Origin: Salinicoccus sp. Bachu38
Lineage (GTDB): Bacteria; Bacillota; Bacilli; Staphylococcales; Salinicoccaceae
Length of the DNA stretch: 64,000 bases
Assembly (NCBI RefSeq): GCF_038561955.2
Contig: NZ_CP138333.2
Span: 2,294,001-2,358,000 of the forward strand
Reading direction: 5' to 3'
The translations under genes were made by a program, and so were the position numbers. Positions 17,311 to 25,914 of this stretch are shown one piece after another (the first letter of the stretch is position 1; each line of letters starts with the position of its first letter). The notes under the pieces are model-generated. The model had not been told where the DNA came from. It searched no databases and was given only the letters and a program-made list of their open reading frames with translations.

Positions 17311-18516
17311 ATGACGAAGAAAAGCATCGCATTGATTACAGCACCCGGTATCGCAGAGCGTTTTGGTGCGGAGCTGGTGGATGAATTGCCAGAGATGCTC
17401 GACTACTACATTACCGATGATTATGAGTGGGAGGTCCATTACTATGAAGATATACTTACCGGCGGCACGAACGATTCGACGGAAGTGCTTGATGCCGTCC
17501 TTAGAAGACAGGAGCGCGAAGAATGGGACTATATCATTGTCCTGACCGACCTCCCGCTTTTCAAGGAAAAGAAGCCGGTTGTGGCGGAAGCGCTCAAGGA
17601 TAGGGGGGCAGCCTTCCTCAGCCTGCCGGGCTTCGGCTTCACAATGATGAGAAAGCGTGTGCAGGAAGCCATCCTGCAGCTGATCAATGAAATGTACTAC
17701 GGAACTTCAGATGAAGGACGGAAAGCTTCCGAGGCGAACCTGAAATCACAAAGGAGGCAGAAGTTTGATGCCCTGAGGAACAAAAATTCAAGAGCACTCA
17801 TCGGTACACGCCTCTTCGAACGCTTTGCCCCCCTCATCCGGGAAACACCCGAGCAAGAGGAGACAGGCGTGGATGTCCGGTATACTGTCAAAACACGGCT
17901 GGGGGGGATGATACGGATTGTCTCGGGCATGGTATTCGCCAATGAGCCATGGCAGATGTTTCCCGCCTTCGGAAAAATTATCGTCATCGCCTTCACAACC
18001 GGCGCCTATGCCCTTGTATTCCAGACATTATGGCAGCTCAGTACAAATTACAGCGTGCCACGTGCCGTCCTGATGACCATCTTTTCAATTCTGGCCCTCA
18101 CCACTTGGATCATCCTGGCCCATGGTCTATGGGAAAGAAAAAATGATGAACACACCGCTTTCCTAAGAAAACTGTATAACGCAACCACATTCTTCACACT
18201 GCTCCTGACGGTCATCATATACTACGTTATTCTGTTCATGATGTTTCTGACCCTGACGCTTCTCCTCATGTCACCCGCCCAGATTGAGTCCTATACATCC
18301 TCCCCTGTGCACTTGGGCATCTATGCCTACACCTCATGGATCGGGGCAAGCCTCTCGACAATCATCGGGGCCGTCGGTTCCGCCTTCGAGGATGAACAGG
18401 TCGTCCTCGACAGCACATACGGACACCGTCAGCGCCAGCGACATGAGAAGCTGAAGGAACAGCGCCAGAAGGAAAAGGAACAGGAGAAGGAAGAAAGCAG
18501 GAAGTATGAGGAATAG
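17311..18516 (+). CDS. Unknown membrane protein with cytoplasmic N-domain
   Basis: I do not recognise a named family with confidence. The 401-aa protein has a soluble N-terminal region (about 1-200) that looks Rossmann-like, with IALITAPGIAERFG at the start and DYIIVLTDLPLF around residue 90. Four to five hydrophobic segments follow (about 220-350), and the tail is charged and Arg/Lys/Glu-rich (last 35 residues). ATG 17311 is preferred because AGGAGGTG ends about six bases upstream; the in-frame GTG at 17302 overlaps that site. It stands alone between convergent or divergent neighbours and has its own terminator. Confidence 0.6.
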   Translation: MTKKSIALITAPGIAERFGAELVDELPEMLDYYITDDYEWEVHYYEDILTGGTNDSTEVLDAVLRRQEREEWDYIIVLTDLPLFKEKKPVVAEALKDRGAAFLSLPGFGFTMMRKRVQEAILQLINEMYYGTSDEGRKASEANLKSQRRQKFDALRNKNSRALIGTRLFERFAPLIRETPEQEETGVDVRYTVKTRLGGMIRIVSGMVFANEPWQMFPAFGKIIVIAFTTGAYALVFQTLWQLSTNYSVPRAVLMTIFSILALTTWIILAHGLWERKNDEHTAFLRKLYNATTFFTLLLTVIIYYVILFMMFLTLTLLLMSPAQIESYTSSPVHLGIYAYTSWIGASLSTIIGAVGSAFEDEQVVLDSTYGHRQRQRHEKLKEQRQKEKEQEKEESRKYEE

Positions 18517-18535
18517 AATAATCGTGCGTTCAACC

Positions 18536-18573
18536 AGCACCCTTCAAAGTATACGCTTTGAAGGGTGCTTTTC
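18536..18573 (+). terminator. Terminator after membrane protein
   Basis: AGCACCCTTCAAAG and CTTTGAAGGGTGCT pair around a six-base loop, followed by TTTCTT. Confidence 0.85.
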
Positions 18574-18662
18574 TTATGATCACTCAATAAGGGATGGGAA
18601 CATTGGAAGACCATGCAAGGTCAGATGAAAAACGCCCTGATACATTCATGATGTTAGGAACA

Positions 18663-18690
18663 TTTACAGCATATTAACACGAACTTCATC
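18663..18690 (+). promoter_or_regulatory. Pho-box-like direct repeats upstream of glpQ
   Basis: TTTACA (18663), TTAACA (18674) and TTCATC (18685) occur at a steady 11-base step, the layout of PhoP binding boxes in Firmicutes (hexamers TTHACA with five-base spacers). The first two fit the consensus fully, the third partly. They lie about 190 bases upstream of the phosphodiesterase gene, which would suit phosphate-starvation control, but the distance is large. The rest of the 345-base gap (18517-18862) shows only the upstream terminator. Confidence 0.4.
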
Positions 18691-18862
18691 GTGTCTGAAT
18701 ATTTTTCCATTAGTCTGTTTATGTACGTCACTTTACGAGGAGGGTTCGAAGAAAACTGAACGGTTGATTATCAATTTGTACAGAATAGGATGGAACTACA
18801 GTTTGCTGCAGTCCCCCTGATCAGAACAAAACCGGAATAATTTTAATAAAGGAGAGAAGATT

Positions 18863-19744
18863 ATGAAAAACTTTGCAGACACCTTGGTGAAAACTTTATT
18901 GACGATAGTCCTTTTAATAGGCGCATTGGTAGTATCGAATGGACAACATACAGTTTCGGCAGCTGGAAAGAGCGGCATGGCTGACCATGCCTCAAAACAT
19001 ACGCTGAACATCGCACATAGGGGCGCTTCCGGTTATGCCCCTGAAAATACAATGGCAGCATTTGATAAGGCTTTGGAAATGAAGGCAGATTATATTGAAA
19101 TAGATATTCAATTGAGCAGAGACGGTGAAGTAGTCTTAATGCATGATGCGATGGTCGACAGAACGACAGATGGTTCAGGGAGAATAGATGCATTCACCCT
19201 AGAAGAATTGAAACAGTTGGATGCCGGTAGCTGGTTTGGACCCCAATATGCTGGAGAACAGATTCCTACATTGGAAGAAATACTCGATGCATACCGGGGA
19301 AAAACAGGCATCCTGATTGAAATCAAAAATCCATCCCAGCACCCTGGTATTGAAGAAAGGCTTGCTGCTGCATTGGAAGAAAGGAGTATGGACAAGCCAA
19401 ATAATGGGAAGATCATTGTACAATCATTCGACCACGGTTCAATAGAATATTTCAATGAACTCCTTCCGAATGTCACCACCGGCGTACTCGTAGGCTATGA
19501 CGCTGAAGGCATATCTGATGAACAACTCGCCCAGTTCTCCACATACGCTGATTATGTCAATCCTAATCATCAGATGGTGGATGAAAATCTTGTCAGCCAA
19601 ATTCATCATCACGGCATGAAGATTGCTCCATATACAATAAACGATCAATCACGGATCAATGAACTTATGGATTATGGTGTTGATGGAATCATTTCGGATT
19701 ACCCAGACCTTGTGGGCCATAACAGCGCATTACACTACAATTAG
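18863..19744 (+). CDS. glpQ: Secreted glycerophosphodiester phosphodiesterase
   Basis: A 293-aa GDPD-family enzyme releasing glycerol-3-phosphate from glycerophosphodiesters or teichoic acid. A signal peptide is visible: MKNFADTLVK, a hydrophobic run, and VSAAG near residue 34. The catalytic core has HRGASGYAPENT (His about 52, Glu about 61), YIEIDIQLSRDG with the metal-binding Glu/Asp pair, and LMHD with the second His; later motifs EIKN and DGIISDYP are also kept. It acts outside the cell. AAGGAGAG precedes ATG. It is monocistronic with a strong terminator, and the Pho-like boxes upstream suggest phosphate-limited expression. Confidence 0.92.
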   Translation: MKNFADTLVKTLLTIVLLIGALVVSNGQHTVSAAGKSGMADHASKHTLNIAHRGASGYAPENTMAAFDKALEMKADYIEIDIQLSRDGEVVLMHDAMVDRTTDGSGRIDAFTLEELKQLDAGSWFGPQYAGEQIPTLEEILDAYRGKTGILIEIKNPSQHPGIEERLAAALEERSMDKPNNGKIIVQSFDHGSIEYFNELLPNVTTGVLVGYDAEGISDEQLAQFSTYADYVNPNHQMVDENLVSQIHHHGMKIAPYTINDQSRINELMDYGVDGIISDYPDLVGHNSALHYN

Positions 19745-19786
19745 GAACACCTCTCATTTCAACATCTGATATAGATGATTAATATC

Positions 19787-19833
19787 AAAAACCATAAGTG
19801 TCATGCTTTTTGAGCATGACACTTATGGTTTTT
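19787..19833. terminator. Perfect 21-bp inverted repeat, terminator of glpQ
   Basis: Left arm 19787-19807 (AAAAACCATAAGTGTCATGCT, exact reverse complement at 19813-19833) with a five-base loop and a terminal TTTTT. The stem is unusually long and perfect for a terminator. Confidence 0.85.
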
Positions 19834-19843
19834 ACTTCATCAT

Positions 19844-20072
19844 TAGATGGCACCATCCATATTGACGGCAGCCTCGTTGCGGATAAAAGACAACTATCCA
19901 AACGAAACACAGAAACGTAAGTATGGAGAGATAGTGACGAAACAGTTCCAAGGTAAAGAGTAGCACCACTCCGTACAGTACAACGGCTGGACAATGATTG
20001 TACACAGACCGATCACTGAACAATTCGATGTTGGGGATCACGTCATCCTGAAGCCGATGTATGTTGGATGAG
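19844..20072 (+). pseudogene. Possible decayed gene end of unknown function
   Basis: One plus-strand frame reads as a 38-codon piece starting at ATG (MAPSILTAASLRIKDNYPNE...), an in-frame TAG, then a second open stretch (HHSVQYNGWTMIVHRPITEQ, then FDVGDHVILKPMYVG) ending in TGA about 10 bases before a hairpin terminator. The second stretch reads like the end of a real protein. No family was recognised. It may be the 3' remnant of a lost gene in the 388-base gap between glpQ and the Fe-alcohol dehydrogenase. Confidence 0.3.
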
Positions 20073-20082
20073 TGGACGCACA

Positions 20083-20120
20083 GGAAGGGAGGGGATCATT
20101 TTTGATCTCCTCCCTTTCTT
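20083..20120. terminator. Bidirectional terminator
   Basis: GAAGGGAGGGGATCA and TGATCTCCTCCCTTTC pair with one mismatch around TTTT. On the minus side it ends the Fe-alcohol dehydrogenase operon; on the plus side it follows the decayed frame. Confidence 0.75.
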
Positions 20121-20132
20121 TGAATAAACGAC

Positions 20133-21287
20133 TCACCCTTCAAATGCATCGGTGTATATTTTTCTTACAACTTCTTCTTTCAGCTCCAATGGGCTTCTGA
20201 CAAGCAGTCTTGTCTGCTTTAGGGCATTCTTCGTCAGAAGCTCGATATCATCTTCCGTTATGTCATAGTACTGGAGATTTCTCGGCAGACCCACGTCTTC
20301 TACAAGATTGAAAAGCTTCTGCACTATTTCTGAAGCGATTGCCATCGAATCCTTGCCTGCTGTATCGATTTTAAATATTGGTGCCAGCTTCGACAGCTTA
20401 TTGCTGCATGACTTCTGGATGATATTGTAGACATATGGGAGGAGCACTGCATTTGATTCACCATGAGGAATTTTAAAGTTCCCACCCAAAGGATATGCTA
20501 GCGCATGTACGCCAGCGACACCTGCATTGTAGAAGCTTAATCCTGCCATAATGCTCGCAGCAGACAATTCGTTTTTGGCTTCATGATTTTTAGCGTCCCA
20601 TACACCTTCCCTGACATTGTTGTAGATCTTTTCGATGGCTCCCATGGCCAAGTTGTCGGTTATTGGAGTCGCGTTTACAGAAGTGAACGCTTCTATCGCG
20701 TGGGTGAAGGCATCTACACTGCTTGCTGCTGCGACTTTGGGCGGCAGGGAATACGTATATACCGGATCAATGATGGCATAAGTTGCCAGCATGAGCGGGT
20801 CGGTTACGGCATCCTTGCTGTCTCCAGTCGAGAATACCGCGATATCAGTGATTTCCGCACTTGTTCCAGAAGTTGTCGGCATCAGTATGTTCGGTATTTT
20901 CTCTTTGCCGAGTTTTTTATCCCCGGTCAAATTCAGATAGTTTCCAATTTCTCCTTCCTGGACTGCAATCAGTGATGCAGCTTTCACCAGGTCGAGAGTA
21001 CTGCCGCCCCCCAGCCCAATAATAAGATCTGGGGAAGCCTTCCTGACTTCTTCAACGATTTCATTCCCTTTTTCAACTGAAGGTTCGGCCATTACATTTG
21101 TGGATAATTCATACTTGATACCCTGATCATCAAGTATGGATTTTATTTTGCCGGTAGAGCCCAGCTCTTCCAGTATTGGGTCACATAGGATATAGACTTT
21201 CTTTACGTCCATTTCTTTGACGATATCATTTATCTCATCAGTGGAATCCACCCCGTGATGTATATGTGCGGGTGATATCAATTTCAT
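20133..21287 (-). CDS. Iron-containing (group III) alcohol dehydrogenase
   Basis: A 384-aa type III NAD(P)-dependent alcohol dehydrogenase. GGGSTLDLVKA (about 94-104) binds the dinucleotide, TTSGTSAEIT follows, and metal ligands are visible in SVDAFTHAIEA (Asp and His), GVHALAYPLGG (His) and IPHGESNA (His). It interconverts an alcohol and an aldehyde or ketone; the substrate is unknown. ATG 21287 has GGGAG eight bases upstream and is preferred over ATG 21293. It is last in the run regulator - ALDH - 141-aa protein - small membrane protein - symporter - Fe-ADH, all on the minus strand, so probably part of one catabolic operon. Confidence 0.9.
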   Translation of the reverse strand: MKLISPAHIHHGVDSTDEINDIVKEMDVKKVYILCDPILEELGSTGKIKSILDDQGIKYELSTNVMAEPSVEKGNEIVEEVRKASPDLIIGLGGGSTLDLVKAASLIAVQEGEIGNYLNLTGDKKLGKEKIPNILMPTTSGTSAEITDIAVFSTGDSKDAVTDPLMLATYAIIDPVYTYSLPPKVAAASSVDAFTHAIEAFTSVNATPITDNLAMGAIEKIYNNVREGVWDAKNHEAKNELSAASIMAGLSFYNAGVAGVHALAYPLGGNFKIPHGESNAVLLPYVYNIIQKSCSNKLSKLAPIFKIDTAGKDSMAIASEIVQKLFNLVEDVGLPRNLQYYDITEDDIELLTKNALKQTRLLVRSPLELKEEVVRKIYTDAFEG

Positions 21288-21301
21288 ATTCATCTCTCCC
21301 T

Positions 21302-22801
21302 TTATTGAGCATCTTCAAATTGCACAAGGTTGTTATCTCCAGGCTTCGAAGTGACCAGGGTCATGATTACCATGACAGCCATGGATATTATTACGCCCAT
21401 GCCCGCTGCAGCGAATGGGTTGGAGACATCCAGTCCAAATGGCAGGTAAATGAACCAATACGCGATTGTACCCGCTGCCAGTGATGTAATCGCCGATGTC
21501 CTGTTGGCTCTCTTCCATAGCGAACCGACGACAAGTGGTCCGGCTGTTGCCGAAACAATACCACCGATACCAATCCACATGAATATGGAGAGGAACTCCG
21601 GCGGGTTCCAGGCGACTATGCCTGCAAGCATGAGGAACAGAAATGTTGAATACCTGCTTATCGCAAGCTCATATTTCTCAGCTTTCTCTTCACTCATCTT
21701 CGTCCTCGGCACGATCGACAGTCTGAATATGTCGTTGGCAAGTATTTGTGTCAATGATACTACCAGACCATCAGAAGTGGACATTACTGCAGAAAGGACA
21801 GCGACTGCCAGGAATGCCGCTAGAAATGGCGGGAAGATTTCAGTGAATAGCGTAGGAATTACCGCATCTGCCCTTATATCTGTGCTCGGATCCAATACTC
21901 CGATCGCAAGCATGCCCCCAAGACCCATAAGTGGGAGGATTGTCGCAAATATAGTCGTGAACATGAGCAGCTTTTTCAGGTCCTTGTTTGAGCGGACCGC
22001 CATGAATTTATTCCCGAGGTGAGGCTGTACAGCAAACGGCAGGTGGGCAATCAGCAAGAGAAGTACCAGCCAGATGCTTCCATACGTTTCATCGCCTGGA
22101 ATGAACAGCTGTCCAAAGTGGCCTTCAGGCCTTCTTTCCGTAATTCTATCGATCAGTTCACCGAAGCCGCCTTCCACACCTACACCTAATGCGAAACAGA
22201 CGACAACAGTCAGTGCAATCAGCACCATCAGCGCTCCCTGGACGGCATCAGTCATAATATCCGAGTGGGAGCCACCCAGGAATACATAGATTCCTATGAC
22301 TACGATTGTAATGATGATGCCCACACCATAATCAAGCCCCATCATTATCTGGAACATGGTCGCAGCTGCAACAAGCTGTGAAATGACGTAGAAGATCAGC
22401 AGAATGGATATGACTGCCAATACCAGTCTTAATATATTACTGTTGTAGCGATTTCCGATGAATTCAGGAATGGTCCGGGTTCCGAGCTTATCCCCATATT
22501 CTTTGATCGCTTTCGCGAAGAACAGCATACCAAATACTGTAGCTACCGGGTAAAGCAAGGGATACCAGAGTGATGGTGCCCCCAAAGCATATGAAAGTCC
22601 AGGCATACCCATGAAAGTGGATCCGCTGGCAATACCCGCACTGATTACAAGCGCAATGGTGACGGGACCATAACTGGATCTTGCTGTCGCGAAATCATCA
22701 CTCGTATGTGTCTTTTTCATCCCAAGATAACCGAAAACCAGCATGGCTCCTATGAAGATACTCATGAATATCCATGACCACATGATTACACTATCCATCA
22801 T
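21302..22801 (-). CDS. Sodium:solute symporter (SSS family)
   Basis: A 499-aa permease with about 13 membrane segments, usual for the SSS family (TC 2.A.21). Family features are SYGPVTIALVISAGIASGSTFMG in the first helices, GGSHSDIMTDAVQG (about 175-188) and LSAVMSTSDGLVVSLTQILANDI (about 340-362), which includes the Na+-binding Ser region. It would import an organic solute for the dehydrogenases of the operon. Its ATG overlaps the TGA of the 35-codon gene upstream (ATGA), so the two are translationally coupled; a second ATG follows immediately and may also be used. The Fe-alcohol dehydrogenase follows after 14 bases. Confidence 0.92.
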   Translation of the reverse strand: MMDSVIMWSWIFMSIFIGAMLVFGYLGMKKTHTSDDFATARSSYGPVTIALVISAGIASGSTFMGMPGLSYALGAPSLWYPLLYPVATVFGMLFFAKAIKEYGDKLGTRTIPEFIGNRYNSNILRLVLAVISILLIFYVISQLVAAATMFQIMMGLDYGVGIIITIVVIGIYVFLGGSHSDIMTDAVQGALMVLIALTVVVCFALGVGVEGGFGELIDRITERRPEGHFGQLFIPGDETYGSIWLVLLLLIAHLPFAVQPHLGNKFMAVRSNKDLKKLLMFTTIFATILPLMGLGGMLAIGVLDPSTDIRADAVIPTLFTEIFPPFLAAFLAVAVLSAVMSTSDGLVVSLTQILANDIFRLSIVPRTKMSEEKAEKYELAISRYSTFLFLMLAGIVAWNPPEFLSIFMWIGIGGIVSATAGPLVVGSLWKRANRTSAITSLAAGTIAYWFIYLPFGLDVSNPFAAAGMGVIISMAVMVIMTLVTSKPGDNNLVQFEDAQ

Positions 22802-22905
22802 TTAACCCCCTTCTTCCCGTTCAGGAATGACGTCTTGAACAGGATCAGATACATTGCTACCCATGTTGTGAAATTGACTGCAAAAATTATATACAAAAAA
22901 GTCAT
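22798..22905 (-). CDS. 35-aa membrane protein, likely symporter small accessory protein
   Basis: A 35-codon frame, MTFLYIIFAVNFTTWVAMYL then ILFKTSFLNGKKGVK, has one transmembrane helix and a basic tail. It ends in TGA overlapping the symporter ATG. AAGGGG lies 11 bases upstream of its start. Small one-helix proteins encoded immediately before SSS symporters are a known pattern (symporter small accessory proteins), and this fits in position, size and topology. It is too short to be found by usual length cut-offs. Direct evidence for translation is only the ribosome site and coupling. Confidence 0.65.
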   Translation of the reverse strand: MTFLYIIFAVNFTTWVAMYLILFKTSFLNGKKGVK

Positions 22906-22912
22906 CGCAATT

Positions 22913-23338
22913 TCATCCCCTTATTATCATTTTGTATATCTCATCGTTCTTCTTAAGCTTCCTGCGCATACCGCTCACTTCTTCATGAAGGACATAGCCT
23001 CCATTCTCCTCTGTAATCCGATAGGGGAGGTAGATGTAATACTGGTCCACCTTCTCTATTTCCGGATAGCTCCAACTTTTCTTCTTGTACATATAATGAT
23101 GCCTGAGTAGATCATAGCCGTTCTTTCCAATGTCATAGATCATTTCCACCGGAATTGTATAAGGATACTTCTTCTCTCTATATGCCTCGTAGTCATCAGT
23201 TAAAAAGGAAGTCTCCTTTTGGATAAGATCAGTCGCCAGCATATGCCTGAGCTTCTTCTTGCCCAAGAAAGGCAGCGGCTTGTATATTACGTGCCACTGG
23301 GAAATCAGGATCGGCAGGTTGAATTTGATTTCATTCAT
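22913..23338 (-). CDS. Unknown 141-aa protein in the alcohol/aldehyde operon
   Basis: No family recognised. The 141-aa protein is soluble, basic and rich in Lys and Tyr, with no membrane segment or clear active-site motif. Segments such as LPFLGKKKLRHMLATDLIQKE and a C-terminal KLKKNDEIYKMIIRG stand out. Its ATG lies inside the last codons of the aldehyde dehydrogenase gene (8-base overlap), so the two are translationally coupled, and the small symporter partner follows after 7 bases. The placement argues for a specific part in uptake or oxidation of the operon's substrate. Confidence 0.6.
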   Translation of the reverse strand: MNEIKFNLPILISQWHVIYKPLPFLGKKKLRHMLATDLIQKETSFLTDDYEAYREKKYPYTIPVEMIYDIGKNGYDLLRHHYMYKKKSWSYPEIEKVDQYYIYLPYRITEENGGYVLHEEVSGMRRKLKKNDEIYKMIIRG

Positions 23339-24764
23339 AGTTCAGGCTGATCATTTTCAATTTCGCCATCTCCCTGATGGCATATTTGATGCCTTCAGTG
23401 CCATATCCCGAGTTTTTCCTGCCGTTGTATGGCATATGGTCAAAGCGCAATGTAGGGACATCGTTTATAAGGACCTGGCCATAATCAAGCGCATTGCCAA
23501 GCTTCAGGGCTCTCTTCAGATCATTCGTGAAGACACCCACATTCAGACCGAATTCAGAGGCATTCAGTTTCTCGGACATTTCCATCGTCGATGCTGCCTT
23601 TTCCACTACAAGAACCGGACCGAATATTTCATTTGTGCATATTTTCATATCATCAGATGTATTTGCCACGATGGCAGGCGTCACACTGCCATTGATCCTC
23701 TCGCCGCCAGTGATGATTTCAGCACCATCCTGTACCGCTTCCTCCAGCCATTCGGCTATCCTCTCCTGGCTCTGTCCATCAATGAGATCCGAGAAGTCCG
23801 TCGCTTCATCGAGCACATCACCATACTTCAGAGCTTCAGTCTGCGTCTTCAAGTGCGAGATGAACTCATCATAGATTGCCTCATCGATATAGGCCTTCTG
23901 GGTACTTATGCACACCTGTCCATTATATGAAAATGCACCATTCACGACCTTCTTTGCTATCCCCTCGAAATCATCGATGTCTTTGGTGATGTAGACGGGT
24001 GATGTGCTCCCCAGCTCCAGAGTGAGTTCTCTCAGCCCCACTTTGGATTTGATGATCTTTCCTACTCTGGCACTGCCCGTAAACGAAAGTTTCTTGATTT
24101 CATCAAATTCAAGCAAATGATCGGTGACCCTCTCTCCATCTCCGGTGACTATTTGGAGCACATCTTCCGGCAGACCGCTTTCTTCAAAAATATACCTGAT
24201 GAAGAAGGAGGAGAAAGGTGTCTTCTCAGAGGGCTTTATGATCACCGAATTGCCCACCGCAATTGCCGGACCAATTTTATGAAGCGCCAGGTTCAGAGGG
24301 AAATTGAATGGCGTCATGGCATACACGATGCCAAGCGGTTCGTACTTCGTAAATGCCTCCCTATTAGAGCCATTCGGGGCAACATCTAGGTTGATGGATT
24401 CCCCTTCGAGCTTTGACGCTTCGATTCCTGAAAGCTTCAAGGTCTGCACACATCTGCTCACTTCCTGCCTTGCAGCCTTGATCGGCTTTTTGGCTTCCAG
24501 ACTTATGATTTCTGCCATCGTATCTGAATGGGTTTCCAGCAGCCCAGCAGCCTTCAAAAGGATGTCCGTACGGTCGTAGCTGCTGTGACGCCTGAACCGT
24601 TCAAAAGCTTTCTGGGAACGTTGGACTACTTCAGTCAGGCTTTCCTTATCAAAGTCGTAGATTTGAAATGTGTTCAAATCACCAAAATATTCGTATGGAT
24701 AAGTATCCAGGTTGAATTCCTTATCCTTCGCGATTTCCTTATCCAGCAGTTCCATATAATTCAT
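23331..24764 (-). CDS. NAD(P)-dependent aldehyde dehydrogenase
   Basis: A 477-aa member of the aldehyde dehydrogenase superfamily. TPFNFPLNLALHKIGPAIA with KPSEKTP builds the cofactor pocket, FTGSARVG follows, LELGSTSP contains the general-base Glu, and FSYNGQVCISTQ contains the catalytic Cys. The second Ser in STSP replaces the more common Gly-Asn context, so substrate use may differ from classical members. ATG 24764 is preferred because GGAGG lies seven bases upstream; the frame is open further up through the operator, but without a ribosome site. It would oxidise an aldehyde from the Fe-ADH, SDR or HisD-like enzyme. It lies downstream of the LacI regulator and a 24-bp operator. Confidence 0.9.
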   Translation of the reverse strand: MNYMELLDKEIAKDKEFNLDTYPYEYFGDLNTFQIYDFDKESLTEVVQRSQKAFERFRRHSSYDRTDILLKAAGLLETHSDTMAEIISLEAKKPIKAARQEVSRCVQTLKLSGIEASKLEGESINLDVAPNGSNREAFTKYEPLGIVYAMTPFNFPLNLALHKIGPAIAVGNSVIIKPSEKTPFSSFFIRYIFEESGLPEDVLQIVTGDGERVTDHLLEFDEIKKLSFTGSARVGKIIKSKVGLRELTLELGSTSPVYITKDIDDFEGIAKKVVNGAFSYNGQVCISTQKAYIDEAIYDEFISHLKTQTEALKYGDVLDEATDFSDLIDGQSQERIAEWLEEAVQDGAEIITGGERINGSVTPAIVANTSDDMKICTNEIFGPVLVVEKAASTMEMSEKLNASEFGLNVGVFTNDLKRALKLGNALDYGQVLINDVPTLRFDHMPYNGRKNSGYGTEGIKYAIREMAKLKMISLNYE

Positions 24765-24801
24765 TACGTGACCTCCAAAGTCATTATTTGGGGTGATGCT
24801 T

Positions 24802-24825
24802 TTAAATGAATACGTATTCATTTAA
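24802..24825. promoter_or_regulatory. Perfect 24-bp palindrome, LacI-family operator
   Basis: TTAAATGAATAC and its exact complement GTATTCATTTAA meet without spacer, with CG in the centre as in LacI/GalR operators. It lies between the regulator stop and the aldehyde dehydrogenase ribosome site. Two related copies occur at 26727-26746 and 26791-26810, so this is the likely site of the adjacent LacI regulator. Confidence 0.8.
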
Positions 24826-24832
24826 GGGGAAA

Positions 24833-25816
24833 CTATACCGTGCCCCTTTCATATAACTGGCATGAGTAAGTCTCCTGTATCAGACTGTCATTTCGACCCT
24901 CAATCTGTTCTATCAGATGTCTTATGGCGATTTCTCCCAGATTCCTTCCCTGCTCCAAACCTATCGAAGTGATGTCAAACGAACTATGCTGGCTCAGCTC
25001 AGTATTATCTATCCCTATCAGAGCAATATCATCAGGGATGGAAAAACCCTTTCTTTGAAGCACATCCATGATTTTCATGGCAATCATATCTGTCGCAGCA
25101 AATATTGCTGTGGGCCGCTCCTTTTTCGACAGCACTTCGTTCAGCTCCTGTTCTATCGCCACCGGATTCTGAGGCGTGATGGAAACATTGGATGCCGGCA
25201 CTTCCACATCATGCTGTTTCATCGAATCACAGAAACCATCATACCTTCCGCGAAAGGTCGATTTTTCCAACTCTCCCCCGAACCAATGAATACTGGTGTG
25301 GCCCTTTTCAATCAGATACTTGGCAGCCATTTCTCCTGCCTGGTAATTGTCCAATTCAACAAAATTACCCCCCTTTTCGTGCTTGCGGTTGAACATTATG
25401 TAAGGGACATCAAGATTGACAAGGTCGTCAAAATGGGGACTGTTGAAGTACATGGAGGAAAGTATGATGCCTTCCGTCCTTTGGGAGAACACAGTGTTAT
25501 AGAGATCATCTTTCGGAAAGTCCTCTTCGAAATAGACATTTACATTAAAGCCTTTCAAATATGCATAGTTGATGATCTTCTTTGTCGTCTCGACAAAGAA
25601 TGGGTTGTTCAGGGTGCCTGAAATCAAGGAAATCTGATTGGTCTTGTTGCTGATCAGCGACCTGGCTACAGAATCAGGCCTGTAGTTCAGCTCCTTCATC
25701 ACCCTTTCCACAGCTTCCCGTTTTTCTTTCCTGACTGATGCGGGATTATTAATCACCCGTGAAACCGTAGACTGGGAGACCCCCGCTTTTTTTGCAATAT
25801 CTTTGGAAGATACCAT
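24833..25816 (-). CDS. LacI-family transcriptional regulator
   Basis: A 327-aa LacI/GalR repressor. The N-terminal helix-turn-helix (SSKDIAKKAGVSQSTVSRVI, residues 3-22) and hinge (PDSVARSLI) are followed by a periplasmic-binding-like effector domain with ISGTLNNPFF, YQAGEMAAKYLIEKGH and FAATDMIAMKIMD. It should control the surrounding alcohol/aldehyde genes through palindromes at 24802, 26727 and 26791. It is encoded upstream of the aldehyde dehydrogenase on the same strand. A near-cre site at 25826-25839 precedes it, so carbon status may also feed in. The effector is unknown. Confidence 0.92.
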   Translation of the reverse strand: MVSSKDIAKKAGVSQSTVSRVINNPASVRKEKREAVERVMKELNYRPDSVARSLISNKTNQISLISGTLNNPFFVETTKKIINYAYLKGFNVNVYFEEDFPKDDLYNTVFSQRTEGIILSSMYFNSPHFDDLVNLDVPYIMFNRKHEKGGNFVELDNYQAGEMAAKYLIEKGHTSIHWFGGELEKSTFRGRYDGFCDSMKQHDVEVPASNVSITPQNPVAIEQELNEVLSKKERPTAIFAATDMIAMKIMDVLQRKGFSIPDDIALIGIDNTELSQHSSFDITSIGLEQGRNLGEIAIRHLIEQIEGRNDSLIQETYSCQLYERGTV

Positions 25817-25825
25817 TTCACACCT

Positions 25826-25839
25826 CGCAAGCGCTTACA
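25826..25839. promoter_or_regulatory. cre-like site upstream of LacI regulator
   Basis: CGCAAGCGCTTACA, read on the minus strand as TGTAAGCGCTTGCG, fits the cre consensus except for the last base. It lies directly before the regulator's ribosome site. It could bind CcpA. Confidence 0.5.
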
Positions 25840-25914
25840 TTTTTCATTAAACATTTATCTTATAATTTTGTCAACAGGCGGTTGTACAATTATTAACATC
25901 GAATTTCGCCATTT

